A DNA stretch of 64,000 nt from Lactobacillus helsingborgensis. GTDB lineage: Bacteria; Bacillota; Bacilli; Lactobacillales; Lactobacillaceae. How positions within the stretch are numbered: the first letter of the stretch is position 1; every line of letters begins with the position of its first letter. The translations under genes were made by a program, and so were the position numbers. The notes under the pieces were generated by a model. The model was not told the origin of the DNA, made no database searches, and worked only from the letters and a program-made list of their open reading frames with translations. The stretch is taken from contig NZ_KQ034046.1 of NCBI RefSeq assembly GCF_000970855.1, forward strand, positions 396,942-460,941, read 5' to 3'. This document shows, piece by piece, positions 1 through 8,531 of this stretch.

Positions 1-11
1 CGAGCAGCAAA

Positions 12-36
12 AAGAGGACCTAACGGTCCTCTTTTT
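12..36. terminator. Rho-independent terminator of an upstream gene
   Basis: A 9-bp perfect stem (AAGAGGACC / GGTCCTCTT) with a TAAC loop is followed by a run of T. The gene it ends lies outside the window. Confidence 0.8.
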
Positions 37-103
37 TGTACCTGTTTTTTCCTTAATATTAAAGGAATAGTATTTTATTTATATGAGAAAATAATGCGGT
101 TAC

Positions 104-132
104 GTGACTTAAAAGCACTTTCACGGTACAAT
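104..132 (+). promoter_or_regulatory. Candidate promoter of the mannose PTS operon
   Basis: GTGACT (104-109), a 17-bp spacer and TACAAT (127-132) lie about 40 bp before the manL start. The -10 box is good and the -35 box is weak (4 of 6). I saw no convincing cre box or sigma-54 -24/-12 element here. Confidence 0.4.
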
Positions 133-168
133 AGTAGCGGATACATTTTATCTAAAGGAGGAAATCTC

Positions 169-1173
169 ATGGTAGGAATTGTTTTAGCCAGCCATGGTGG
201 TTTTGCCGATGGAATTGCGCAGTCTGCGCAAATGCTGTTTGGCGAACAGGACAATTTTGCTCATGTCATTTTAAAGCCTGATGAAGGCCCAGATGATATT
301 AGGGGCAAAATGGAAACAGCAATTGCTTCGTTTGAAAATCAGGATGAAGTTTTGCTGATAGTCGATTTATGGGGTGGTACGCCGTTTAATCAAGCAAGCG
401 GTTTACTCGAAAAGCATCCTAAATGGGCAGTAGTAGCAGGTATGAACCTGCCTCTGGTGGTAGAAGCTTTAACACAGCGGATGACTAAGCCAGTTGCTAC
501 AGCTCACGAAATTGCAACTGCTGTGGTAGAGCCAGCACGTGATGGTATTAAAATAAAGCCGGCAGAATTAATGCCGAAGTCTTCAACAAAAGTTCAAACT
601 AAGGCACAAACTGCTGGTAAGAAGAAGACCATTCCCGCGGGTACTGTCGTTGGTGATGGTCATATAAAATTTGTTTTGGCACGAATTGATTCTCGTTTAT
701 TACATGGTCAGGTTGCTACAGGATGGATACCTTCCATGCACCCAGACAGAGTAATAGTTGTTTCTGACAGTGTAGCAAAAGATGAAATGCGTAAGAGCAT
801 GATTCGTGAAGCAGCTCCTGCCGGTGTTAAGGCACATACTGTTCCTTTAAAAAAGATGGTTGAGATTGCAAAAGATCCCCGTTTTGGCAACACACATGCG
901 TTATTATTATTTGAAAATCCTGAAGATGTTTTAAAGGTAATAAAAGCTGGAGTTGACATTAAGACTGTCAATGTTGGATCAATGTCTTATAAAGTTGGCG
1001 ACGTCAATGCTAACAATGTATTGTCTATGAATCAGGAAGATGTTGATACTTTCCACGAACTTGAAAAAATGGGAGTCAAGTATGATGTGCGCAAAGTTCC
1101 AACTGATAAAGAAGGCAATATGGAAGCTATTTTAAATAAAGCTCAAAGTTTGCTTGACGAACAAAATAAATAA
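169..1173 (+). CDS. manL: Mannose-family PTS EIIAB component
   Basis: Cytoplasmic phosphocarrier of a mannose/glucose-type phosphotransferase system; it takes phosphate from HPr and passes it to sugar during import through ManM/ManN. The IIA domain covers about residues 1-135, with the phosphorylatable His9 in SHGG. A Lys/Thr-rich linker (about 136-162) joins the IIB domain, whose active His179 lies in RLLHGQVATGW. The start at 169 is chosen because AAAGGAGG lies just before it; an upstream in-frame ATG at 94 has no such site and would add 25 unrelated residues. It is the first gene of a tight four-gene operon ending at the terminator near 3350. In lactobacilli these systems usually carry glucose, mannose and related hexoses; substrate is not decidable from sequence. 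Confidence 0.93.
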   Translation: MVGIVLASHGGFADGIAQSAQMLFGEQDNFAHVILKPDEGPDDIRGKMETAIASFENQDEVLLIVDLWGGTPFNQASGLLEKHPKWAVVAGMNLPLVVEALTQRMTKPVATAHEIATAVVEPARDGIKIKPAELMPKSSTKVQTKAQTAGKKKTIPAGTVVGDGHIKFVLARIDSRLLHGQVATGWIPSMHPDRVIVVSDSVAKDEMRKSMIREAAPAGVKAHTVPLKKMVEIAKDPRFGNTHALLLFENPEDVLKVIKAGVDIKTVNVGSMSYKVGDVNANNVLSMNQEDVDTFHELEKMGVKYDVRKVPTDKEGNMEAILNKAQSLLDEQNK

Positions 1174-1190
1174 GAGAATAGGAGTAAAAC

Positions 1191-2000
1191 ATGAACGCTA
1201 TTCAAATGATTTTAGTTGTCATAGTTGCCTTTCTTGCAGGTATGGAAGGCATCTTGGATCAATGGGAATTTCACCAACCACTGGTCGCTTGTACGTTAAT
1301 CGGCCTAGTAACCGGTAATCTGGTTTTAGGCGTTACTTTAGGTGGATATTTACAAATGATTGCCTTAGGCTGGGCTAATATTGGTGCCGCTGTTGCGCCT
1401 GATGCTGCTTTGGCTTCTGTTGCTTCAGCTATCATTTTAGTTCAAAGTGGTCAAGGAACAAGGGGGATTGGTATGGCTACAGGTATTGCGATGCCTTTAG
1501 CTGTTGCCGGACTCTTTTTGACTATGATTGTGCGGACTATTTCTACTGGTATTGTGCACATTATGGATGCAGATGCCAAAAAAGGTAATTGGCGTAAAAT
1601 TAATATGTGGCAATGGATTGATGTTTGTCTACAAGGGTTGAGAATTGCTATTCCAGCCGCTTTGTTACTAGCTATTCCAGCTTCTACTGTTAAATACTGG
1701 CTAGGCTTAATGCCAGCATGGCTCAGTGATGGTATGTCAATCGGTGGTGCCATGGTTGTAGCCGTTGGTTACGCGATGGTTATTAACATGATGGCTAGCC
1801 GTGAAGTTTGGCCATTCTTTGCTATCGGCTTTGCCCTGGCGGCTATTAAAGACTTAACTTTGATTGCCTTAGGTGCCATTGGTCTAGCAATGGCTCTTAT
1901 GTACTTAGCTTTAGAGTCAAAGGGTGGTAATAACGGCAGTTCAAATTCTGATAATGAAGGTACCGGCGATCCACTCGGCGATATCATAGATGACTATTAA
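1191..2000 (+). CDS. manM: Mannose-family PTS EIIC component
   Basis: Integral membrane subunit that, with EIID, forms the sugar channel of the ManLMN transporter. The 269 residues show repeated hydrophobic segments beginning at the N-terminus, the typical EIIC-Man length, and a hydrophilic Asn/Gly/Asp-rich tail after about residue 243. The start has an AGGAG site and follows manL by 17 bp. Members of this family are also receptors for class IIa bacteriocins; that is family knowledge, not seen here. Confidence 0.93.
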   Translation: MNAIQMILVVIVAFLAGMEGILDQWEFHQPLVACTLIGLVTGNLVLGVTLGGYLQMIALGWANIGAAVAPDAALASVASAIILVQSGQGTRGIGMATGIAMPLAVAGLFLTMIVRTISTGIVHIMDADAKKGNWRKINMWQWIDVCLQGLRIAIPAALLLAIPASTVKYWLGLMPAWLSDGMSIGGAMVVAVGYAMVINMMASREVWPFFAIGFALAAIKDLTLIALGAIGLAMALMYLALESKGGNNGSSNSDNEGTGDPLGDIIDDY

Positions 2001-2027
2001 AGTGATATTTAAGAGGAGGATTTTACA

Positions 2028-2942
2028 ATGGCTGATAAAAAAATAAAATTAACTAAAGCCGACCGCTTCAAAGTTATGTGGCACTCACAATTTTTGCAGG
2101 CTTCTTGGAACTATGAAAGAATGCAGAATGGTGGGTACGCATATTCACTTATTCCTGCTTTGAGAAAACTTTATCCTAAAAAAGACGACATGGCTGCAGC
2201 TTTGCAAAGACATCTGGTCTTCTTTAACGTTCACCCTTATCTAGTATCGCCAATTTTAGGTGTTACTTTAGCCTTAGAGGAAGACAAGGCTAACGGTGCT
2301 AAGGTTGAAGATGAAGCTATTCAAGGTGTTAAGGTCGGAATGATGGGACCTTTAGCCGGTGTTGGTGACCCTGTATTCTGGTATACCGTGCGGCCAATAG
2401 TTGGTGCCTTAGGTGCTTCAATGGCTATTCAGGGCAACATTTTAGGACCAATTTTGTTCTTCGTTATTTGGAATGTAATTAGATTGGCTTTCATGTGGTA
2501 CACACAAGAATTTGGTTACAAAGCAGGTTCTGCGATTACTAATGATATGTCTGGTGGTCTATTGCAAAAGGTAACTCGTGGAGCTTCCATGATGGGTATG
2601 TTTGTTTTAGGCTCCCTGATTGAGCGCTGGGTCAATATTAAGTTCACCCCAATTGTCTCAAAAACACCTGTTCAAAAGGGTGGCTATATTGATTGGAGTT
2701 CACTTCCAGCCGGTGCTAAAGGTATTCAACAAGCTTTAATTGATCAGGCAAATGGCTTATCTCTTACTAAGTTTAAAGTAACTACTTTGCAAAACAATTT
2801 GGATAGTTTAATTCCCGGTTTAGCCGGGCTACTCTTGACATTCCTTTGCATGTGGCTGCTAAAGAAGAAAGTTTCACCAATTGTGATTATTATTGCCATC
2901 TTTATTGTTGGTGTTGTTCTGCACGTTCTGAATGTGCTTTAA
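2028..2942 (+). CDS. manN: Mannose-family PTS EIID component
   Basis: Second membrane subunit of the mannose-type PTS. The 304-residue protein starts with a long hydrophilic region containing the EIID-typical RLYP-like segment (LRKLYPKK) and NVHPYLV followed by GVKVGMMGPLAGVGDP, a signature of this family. Hydrophobic helices fill the C-terminal part. AGAGGAGG precedes the start. It lies 27 bp after manM and 6 bp before manO, so it is surely co-transcribed. Confidence 0.93.
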   Translation: MADKKIKLTKADRFKVMWHSQFLQASWNYERMQNGGYAYSLIPALRKLYPKKDDMAAALQRHLVFFNVHPYLVSPILGVTLALEEDKANGAKVEDEAIQGVKVGMMGPLAGVGDPVFWYTVRPIVGALGASMAIQGNILGPILFFVIWNVIRLAFMWYTQEFGYKAGSAITNDMSGGLLQKVTRGASMMGMFVLGSLIERWVNIKFTPIVSKTPVQKGGYIDWSSLPAGAKGIQQALIDQANGLSLTKFKVTTLQNNLDSLIPGLAGLLLTFLCMWLLKKKVSPIVIIIAIFIVGVVLHVLNVL

Positions 2943-2948
2943 TTCAAA

Positions 2949-3311
2949 ATGGTTGAATCAAGTAACACTAAAGTTGATTTAACGGCAAATGCGACTTGGT
3001 TTCGCGCATTGTCGACATACGGTAAAGTAATGGTCGGAGATAAGGCGTTTGAATTTTATAATGACCGCAATATCTCTGACTATGTCCAGATTCCGTGGCA
3101 AGAAGTTACCTATGTGGTGGCGGATGTCTATTTCCACGGTCGTTATATCCCTCGTTTTGAAATTCGCACCCGTGCAAACGGAAAATTCATTTTTACAACA
3201 CGAAATAATAAAAAGACTTTGCGCGCTATTCGTAATTACGTGCCTGCTAATCGCATGCGGCAAGCATTGGGATTGTGGCAAAAAATCAAAAGAAGAATAA
3301 TGCATAAATAA
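2949..3311 (+). CDS. manO: DUF956 family protein (ManO), PTS-linked
   Basis: Small cytoplasmic protein (120 aa) of the DUF956 family, which is found almost only as the last gene of Firmicutes mannose-PTS operons and has been linked to their regulation. The residues ANATWFRALSTYGKVMVGDKA near the N-terminus are typical. It starts 6 bp after the manN stop without a visible Shine-Dalgarno sequence, suggesting translational coupling. A strong terminator follows at once. Confidence 0.82.
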   Translation: MVESSNTKVDLTANATWFRALSTYGKVMVGDKAFEFYNDRNISDYVQIPWQEVTYVVADVYFHGRYIPRFEIRTRANGKFIFTTRNNKKTLRAIRNYVPANRMRQALGLWQKIKRRIMHK

Positions 3312-3350
3312 AAAGTTCCTAGACAAAAATAATTGTCTAGGAACTTTTTT
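3311..3350. terminator. Strong bidirectional terminator, manO / APC permease
   Basis: A 14-bp perfect stem (AAGTTCCTAGACAA at 3313-3326 with its complement at 3333-3346) has A-rich 5' and T-rich 3' flanks. It ends the mannose operon and could serve the convergent permease gene. Confidence 0.9.
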
Positions 3351-3428
3351 ACTTAATTCTTGCTTTTAATATTTATTTTTTCCACAACACCCAATTCACC
3401 AACAATTTCTGTTTCAAAGCTTGCATTG

Positions 3429-4799
3429 CTATGCCTTCTTTTCTTCATGCCAAATTTTAGACAGGGTTGACAAGACTATAAAGATTAACAGTGCTGAAAT
3501 CATAGAAATCCTGTTTTCAGGTAAGATTAACAACAATATGATCATTAAAATAAAAAAGATTAGTGTTATGTAGTCCAAAAAAGGAAAACCGGGCATCTTG
3601 AAATCAGTTAATTCTTGCACAGGTGTTTTTTTCCTATATGCAATATGCGTTAAAAGCATCAGGCACCAAATAATTAAAAACATACTGGTAGAAGTAGAAG
3701 AAATAAAATTAAACGCCTCATTGCCGATGACGATGATGACAAAAGGTGCTAACGCCATTAGGCAAGCTGATAAGGTCAGCGCATTTTGTGGTAATTGTCT
3801 TCTTAAATGACCAAATGTCTGGTTAAATTTACCCTTACCGTTAAAAGTAACTGAAAATAACAACCGGCCTGCACTATACAGAATACTATTAGTTGAAGAA
3901 ACTGCAGCAGAAATGACCACAAAATTAATAATTGAACCGGCATTGCGGATGCCAGTTGCCGCTAGAGTCTGTACAAACGGACTGGAATTTGTAGCCACCT
4001 TATCCCACGGAATAACTACTAAAATTGCAATGATAGCCAGTACATAGAATAAAATTATTCGTAGTGGGACTTGATTAATAGCCTTTCTAATCGTTACCTT
4101 GGGGTTTTGTGCCTCTGCGGCAGTTAAACCTACTAGTTCAACGCCAACAAAGCTAAAGATGACCATTTGGAAGCCGGAGAAGAAACCGGTGCTTCCTTTA
4201 GCAAAAAAGCCACCATGCGCAGACAAGTTAGCTAGAGTAACGGGACCAAAAGAGGTTTTGCCACCAGTTATTAATAAATAGGCTACTAAAATCACAAAGG
4301 CAATAACCGTCACAATTTTGATTATGGCAAAACTAAATTCCAAGTTGCCAAAAAGACGGGCAGAAAGCAAATTGATAAATAGCAAAACAGCGATGGTAAT
4401 TAAACCAGGCACCCAGGTAGGTAAATGCGGGAACCAATATTGAAAGTAAATCCCTAGAGCTGTCATTTCCGCCATGCCTAACGTAACCCAACTAATCCAG
4501 TAAAGATAACCTGAAATAAAACCAGTGTTTTTACCTAAGTACTTTTCAATAAAATCAATATAGGTGTGTTTAGATAAATCAGAAACTATCAGCTCTCCCA
4601 AAGCCCGCATTAGTAGAAATAAGAAAATACCGACCACGACATAAATCAGAATGACGCTGGGACCGGCTCGTCTAATGCTGTTACCTACACCTAGAAATAA
4701 ACCAGTACCAATTGTCCCACCTAGGGCAATTAATTGAATATGCGCGTTAGTCAAGGTTCGTTCGTAACCAGAACCGTTATTTTCCTCTTCTTCGCTCAT
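3429..4799 (-). CDS. APC-family amino-acid permease
   Basis: Membrane proton symporter of the amino acid-polyamine-organocation family, 456 aa with about 12 hydrophobic helices. The N-terminal motif LTNAHIQLIALGGTIGTGLF (residues 16-35) is the substrate-binding GTIG region. The following residues GPSVILIYVVVG and RALGEL resemble the CycA/AnsP-type group (D-serine, D-alanine, glycine or neutral amino acids). The substrate is an inference only. AGTGATTT-type spacing before the ATG is weak. It stands alone between two oppositely oriented units. Confidence 0.85.
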   Translation of the reverse strand: MSEEEENNGSGYERTLTNAHIQLIALGGTIGTGLFLGVGNSIRRAGPSVILIYVVVGIFLFLLMRALGELIVSDLSKHTYIDFIEKYLGKNTGFISGYLYWISWVTLGMAEMTALGIYFQYWFPHLPTWVPGLITIAVLLFINLLSARLFGNLEFSFAIIKIVTVIAFVILVAYLLITGGKTSFGPVTLANLSAHGGFFAKGSTGFFSGFQMVIFSFVGVELVGLTAAEAQNPKVTIRKAINQVPLRIILFYVLAIIAILVVIPWDKVATNSSPFVQTLAATGIRNAGSIINFVVISAAVSSTNSILYSAGRLLFSVTFNGKGKFNQTFGHLRRQLPQNALTLSACLMALAPFVIIVIGNEAFNFISSTSTSMFLIIWCLMLLTHIAYRKKTPVQELTDFKMPGFPFLDYITLIFFILMIILLLILPENRISMISALLIFIVLSTLSKIWHEEKKA

Positions 4800-4985
4800 T
4801 AAATCACTCCAATTTCTTAAAAAAATGTTACATTATTAAATTATAGCATTATACAAAAGTATATGTTTTTAACTAATTAAAAAAATTAGCAGATTGTAAT
4901 TTTTGTTATGCTAAAAAGGGCTACATTTAAGCTTAAATTGTAGTATGATATACTTTATTAAAATTTAATTAAGGAGAACGATGTA

Positions 4986-5534
4986 ATGTTTACCATTAGT
5001 CAATTTACTATTAACAACATGACGATTAGTTTAGTTTTACCCGAAATTAGACATGCAGAGGCTTTATATGAAAATATCGCCCATGATCGTAAAGAACTGG
5101 CACACTTCCTACCCTGGGCAGATAATATGACAAGCGTCAATGATGAGGTTGATTTTATCAAGGCAATGCGTGTCGATACGGCGCGTTATGAAAAGTTGGC
5201 TCTAGTTGTTCTAGTTGATGGTGAACCAGCAGGAATGGTAGATTTGCATAATATCAAACTCAAAAATGAAAGCGGCGAAATTGGTTATTGGCTGGGGCAA
5301 AAATATCAGGGACAGGGAATTATGACTCAAGCTGTTAAAAAGCTAGTGGAAGTTTCGTTTAACCAGTTGGGCCTACATAGCATTAAATTACTGGCAGATA
5401 CTAATAACCAGCCTAGTAGAGCCATTGCTGAAAGACTGCACTTTGAACATGTGGCCAGGCTTAAAGATGAAGTTAAATATCACGGTCAGTTTTGTGATAT
5501 GGAATTATACATCACATTTAACCCTAAAAATTAG
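4986..5534 (+). CDS. GNAT N-acetyltransferase, RimJ/RimL type
   Basis: A 182-aa acetyl-CoA-dependent acyltransferase. The acetyl-CoA loop is visible as IGYWLGQKYQGQGIMTQAV (Q/R-x-x-G-x-G/A region), followed by HSIKLLADTNNQPSRAIAER, the usual Asn-containing element of RimL-like proteins. These acetylate ribosomal-protein N-termini, antibiotics or small amines; the substrate here is unknown. AAGGAG precedes the start by 9 bp. It is monocistronic and ends at a strong hairpin shared with galE. Confidence 0.85.
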   Translation: MFTISQFTINNMTISLVLPEIRHAEALYENIAHDRKELAHFLPWADNMTSVNDEVDFIKAMRVDTARYEKLALVVLVDGEPAGMVDLHNIKLKNESGEIGYWLGQKYQGQGIMTQAVKKLVEVSFNQLGLHSIKLLADTNNQPSRAIAERLHFEHVARLKDEVKYHGQFCDMELYITFNPKN

Positions 5535-5539
5535 TCAAA

Positions 5540-5570
5540 AAAATTGCTGGTAAATTTTACCAGCAATTTT
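5540..5570. terminator. Bidirectional terminator, GNAT / galE
   Basis: The stem AAAATTGCTGGTAAA / TTTACCAGCAATTTT has a very short loop, between two convergent genes. Confidence 0.85.
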
Positions 5571-5571
5571 A

Positions 5572-6564
5572 TTATTTGTCTGCGTATCCTTGGGGATGAC
5601 TTTGGTGCCATTTCCATGCACTTGTCATCATATCCTCAGCGTTCTCATGTTGTGGCTGCCAGTCTAAAATAGTTCTGGCTTTAGCTGAATCGGCAACTAG
5701 ACTGTCAGGGTCACCTGCACGGCGTGGACCCATCGTATATGGAATTTCAACATTAGTAACTTTACGAGCTGCTTGTAATATTTCCAAGTTGGAGTAGCCG
5801 TGAGCAGTTCCGAGGTTGAACACATCGGACTTGTTAGTTTTAACTAAGTATTTTAGTGCCAGTACATGTGCATCAATGAGATCTTCTACTTGAACGTAAT
5901 CTCTAACATTAGTACCATCTTTAGTGTTGTAATCATTCCCAAAAATAGTAAATTTACCGTCACCGGTCAGAGCACTTTTTAAAATATTAGGAATTAAATG
6001 CGTTTCGGGGGCATGATCTTCTCCGATTAAACCGTCACTTGCGGCACCGGCAACGTTGAAGTAACGTAGAGCAATTGATTTGATGCCATCCGCTTTATCT
6101 GCCCAATGCATGATTTTTTCCATCATTACTTTGGTTTCGCCATAAGGACTGATCGGATTAAGCGGTGAATCTTCAGTAATTGGCAATTTCTTAGGGATGC
6201 CGTAAGTTGCCGCACTTGAAGAAAAGACGAGGTAATTGACACCGGCATCTTTCATTGCTTCTAGGAGTGCAATCATACCTGAAACATTATTGTCATAGTA
6301 TTTCAGTGGATTTTGTACAGATTCAGGCACTAGAGAATAAGCGGCGAAATGCATTACTGCTTCAACTTTCTCTTTACGCAATATTTGGCTAACTAAAAAC
6401 TTGTTCTCAATGTCGCCTTGATAAAATTTAGCTTTTGGATTGACTGCTTTTCTGTGACCTGTATACAAAGCATCAAAGACAACAACATCATTTTTTTGCT
6501 CAATTAGTTTCTTAACAGCTATTGAACCAATATAACCGGCACCGCCGATAACTAAAATACGCAT
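5572..6564 (-). CDS. galE: UDP-glucose 4-epimerase
   Basis: Cytoplasmic NAD-dependent interconversion of UDP-glucose and UDP-galactose (Leloir pathway, precursor supply for cell-wall polysaccharides). The 330-aa extended SDR shows the Rossmann motif GGAGYIG (residues 7-13), the SSSAATYG segment with the catalytic Ser, and Y141-G-E-T-K145, the YxxxK catalytic pair. The start at 6564 is preceded by TGGAGGAATTT; a further upstream ATG (6576) lies inside that ribosome binding site and is unlikely. The rest of the Leloir pathway (galK, galT) is not in the window. Confidence 0.95.
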   Translation of the reverse strand: MRILVIGGAGYIGSIAVKKLIEQKNDVVVFDALYTGHRKAVNPKAKFYQGDIENKFLVSQILRKEKVEAVMHFAAYSLVPESVQNPLKYYDNNVSGMIALLEAMKDAGVNYLVFSSSAATYGIPKKLPITEDSPLNPISPYGETKVMMEKIMHWADKADGIKSIALRYFNVAGAASDGLIGEDHAPETHLIPNILKSALTGDGKFTIFGNDYNTKDGTNVRDYVQVEDLIDAHVLALKYLVKTNKSDVFNLGTAHGYSNLEILQAARKVTNVEIPYTMGPRRAGDPDSLVADSAKARTILDWQPQHENAEDMMTSAWKWHQSHPQGYADK

Positions 6565-6704
6565 AAATTCCTCCATTTATTATATGGTAATGATCTTCTG
6601 TCTAAATTTTAGCACAGTCTGTTAATTTAAAAGACAATTATTGACAGTAAAATCAATTTGCAATACAGTTACTTTTAGTAAGATAGTTAGAAAGAAGTAT
6701 CAAA

Positions 6705-7463
6705 ATGATTCATAATTCCACAATTAACCAACAAATTAATCATCGCTCTATCAGAAAATTTAAAGATCAAACACTAACTGCAGAACAATTAAATACTTTG
6801 TACACCGTTTTTCAACATACAGCAACGAGCATGTTTATGCAAAATGCTACAATGCTTCATATTACTGATGAAGGTAAAAGGGCAAAAACCAGAGAATTGT
6901 GCGGTCAAAAATATGTTGGTGCTGAAGGAGATTTGTTTATCTTTGTAGTTGATTTATACCGCAACCAACAAATTCGCCGCCAATTAGGTAAAGATGACGG
7001 ACGTGTTCATACCACGGATATTTTCTTTCAGGGGATGGATGATACATTACTTGCTTGGCAAAATGTGGCTAATGCTGTTGAAAGTATGAATCTTGGTTAT
7101 GTGCCACTCGGCACCATTAATGATCATCCGATAAAAATGTTAGAGGTATTAGACTTGCCTAAGCTGACATTTCCGGCTCTAGGAATGCAAGTGGGTATTC
7201 CTGATCAAGAACCGCAATTAAAGCCGCGCTTGCCACTAGCCTTTACTACTTTTGAAAATGAGTATCCGCGTGATTTTAAAGTGGCAGACTTGAAAGAATA
7301 TGACCAAGTCGTTACCACTTACTATGACTTGCGGGATGCTAATAGACGTATTGATTCTTTCACTAATCAAATAACTGGTGACAAGTTAAACGATAAGAGA
7401 ATTGATCGTGACGAGTTGCCAGAATTACTGCACAAACAAGAGCTTTGCCTAGATTGGAAATAA
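6705..7463 (+). CDS. NfrA-like NAD(P)H nitroreductase (FMN oxidoreductase)
   Basis: Flavin enzyme of the nitroreductase family, 252 aa. The N-terminal HRSIRKFKDQTLTAEQL is the FMN-phosphate-binding start of this fold. The central AWQNVANAVESMNLGYVPLG is the characteristic Gly-containing element, and the C-terminal PRLP segment is typical of NfrA/NfsA-like NADPH-dependent reductases. Such proteins reduce nitroaromatics, quinones or flavins. AGAAAGAAG gives a moderate ribosome binding site. It is followed by a hairpin and then the tRNA-Thr gene. Confidence 0.85.
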   Translation: MIHNSTINQQINHRSIRKFKDQTLTAEQLNTLYTVFQHTATSMFMQNATMLHITDEGKRAKTRELCGQKYVGAEGDLFIFVVDLYRNQQIRRQLGKDDGRVHTTDIFFQGMDDTLLAWQNVANAVESMNLGYVPLGTINDHPIKMLEVLDLPKLTFPALGMQVGIPDQEPQLKPRLPLAFTTFENEYPRDFKVADLKEYDQVVTTYYDLRDANRRIDSFTNQITGDKLNDKRIDRDELPELLHKQELCLDWK

Positions 7464-7467
7464 AATA

Positions 7468-7499
7468 AAAGTCGCGCATTCGATTGCACGACTTTTTTT
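7468..7499 (+). terminator. Terminator of the nitroreductase gene
   Basis: AAAGTCG-GC pairs with GC-CGACTTT with one internal mismatch, followed by seven T. Confidence 0.8.
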
Positions 7500-7530
7500 G
7501 TTTTGGTATAATTTAAACGTTGTGAAAATT

Positions 7531-7603
7531 GCTGATTTAGCTCAGTTGGTAGAGCGTTTCCCTCGTAAAGAAAAGGTCGCCAGTTCGATTCTGGCAATCA
7601 GCA
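7531..7603 (+). tRNA. tRNA-Thr (anticodon CGT)
   Basis: Cloverleaf: acceptor GCTGATT / AATCAGC, D stem GCTC/GAGC, anticodon loop CTCGTAA (anticodon CGT, reading ACG), T arm GCCAG-TTCGATT-CTGGC, discriminator A, no encoded CCA. The closing anticodon-stem pair is C31-A39 (TTTCC / AGAAA) rather than the expected C-G, so it may be a slightly damaged or special isoacceptor. It marks the left edge of an AT-rich accessory stretch. Confidence 0.9.
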
Positions 7604-7623
7604 TTCAGAAGAATAAAATTGTT

Positions 7624-7679
7624 AAAATAACCTTGAAATATCAGTATTTTCTGTTGATAAGTTAAGGTTATTTTTGTTT
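7624..7679 (+). terminator. Terminator after tRNA-Thr
   Basis: AAAATAACCTT (7624-7634) pairs with AAGGTTATTTT (7664-7674) around a 29-nt loop that itself contains TATCA/TGATA; a T-run follows. Confidence 0.65.
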
Positions 7680-7703
7680 ATTAAAGATAATTATGCACAC
7701 GAT

Positions 7704-7731
7704 ACGGAACACATTTTTAGCTGTGTTCCGT
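7704..7731. repeat. Isolated perfect hairpin
   Basis: ACGGAACACA and TGTGTTCCGT form a perfect 10-bp stem with an 8-nt loop. There is no T-run, so it does not look like a terminator. It sits in about 330 bp without a gene between the tRNA-Thr terminator and the broken gene at 7940; nothing else clear is seen there except a smaller AATAGTAA/TTACTATT palindrome near 7857-7886. Confidence 0.5.
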
Positions 7732-7939
7732 GCAAAAACTTTTAGGTAGGCTTTTAGGTTGATATAACGGGATTTAGAGCTACTTTTTTTGCATGCAATG
7801 ACAAAATTTTTCTTTTTTGGGTTTACATTAAAATGTTTATGATTTATTTTATATATAATAGTAAATATAAAATAAAATTACTATTATTTTATTGTACGTT
7901 TGAACTCTGATTTCTTTTTCAGAAGGAAGTACATTTATT

Positions 7940-8463
7940 ATGAAATATGCTAATCTGTTTAGGAAATTTGCAGTTACTGGAACATTTAATAAAATACGAT
8001 ATATTATTTCAGCTGATCTTGATAATAATAAAAAATATCTAATTCCAGCCGAATATTGTAATAAACTATACGGATTAAATTAAAGAAAATCATGCACCAG
8101 TCTATTTATATCAAGATTACCTTGAAAATTCATGGTGTGGATATAATGATTATCATCATGACTATGTCGACTTTACCAAAGAGAATAACGTATATAGTGG
8201 TAATAACAAGCGAAAAGTTTCAATAAAAGTAACTTTAAACAGAGTTGACAAAAATACTGGTAAGAATCGAGGATTCTGGATCAGTAAAACTCCAATAAAT
8301 TTAGAGTTGAAGGCACAGATACCTATGAAACTATTATCCATTGTATATTTATGATCGAAGTGGTCAGTTGATCATAAGTTATATTAAAACTGAAGATCTA
8401 AGTCAATTCAAACGGGCAACAGTTAGTAATGTTAATTTTCAGACGGTAAATTTAACAATCTAG
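7940..8463 (+). pseudogene. Frameshifted gene of unknown function
   Basis: AGAAGGAAG precedes an ATG at 7940 that opens a 47-codon frame ending at 8083. The reading continues at once in another frame (from 8082, through a Tyr/Asn/Asp-rich segment with WCGYNDYHHDYVDF and GFWISKTPINL, to about 8310). It then moves through a short third frame and ends in YIYDRSGQLIISYIKTEDL up to the stop at 8461-8463. Codon use and residue composition stay protein-like across the shifts, so this is read as one gene of about 170 residues with two or three frameshifts. No family was recognised; the final part is loosely like SLAP-type beta-strands of lactobacillus surface proteins, but no signal peptide is visible. 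Confidence 0.55.
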
Positions 8464-8531
8464 TATTCACATTTAAGTTCTAACTTAGATTGTAGTACAG
8501 GGAATATTATATTTAACTTGAGGTGAAAAAA

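Noticed and set aside
94-168. Upstream in-frame extension of manL
   Set aside because: The extension covers the likely promoter and ribosome binding site, and EIIA domains start at the MVGIVLASHG position.
7857-7886. AATAGTAA/TTACTATT palindrome as an operator
   Set aside because: In very AT-rich sequence such palindromes arise by chance; no regulator or second copy supports it.
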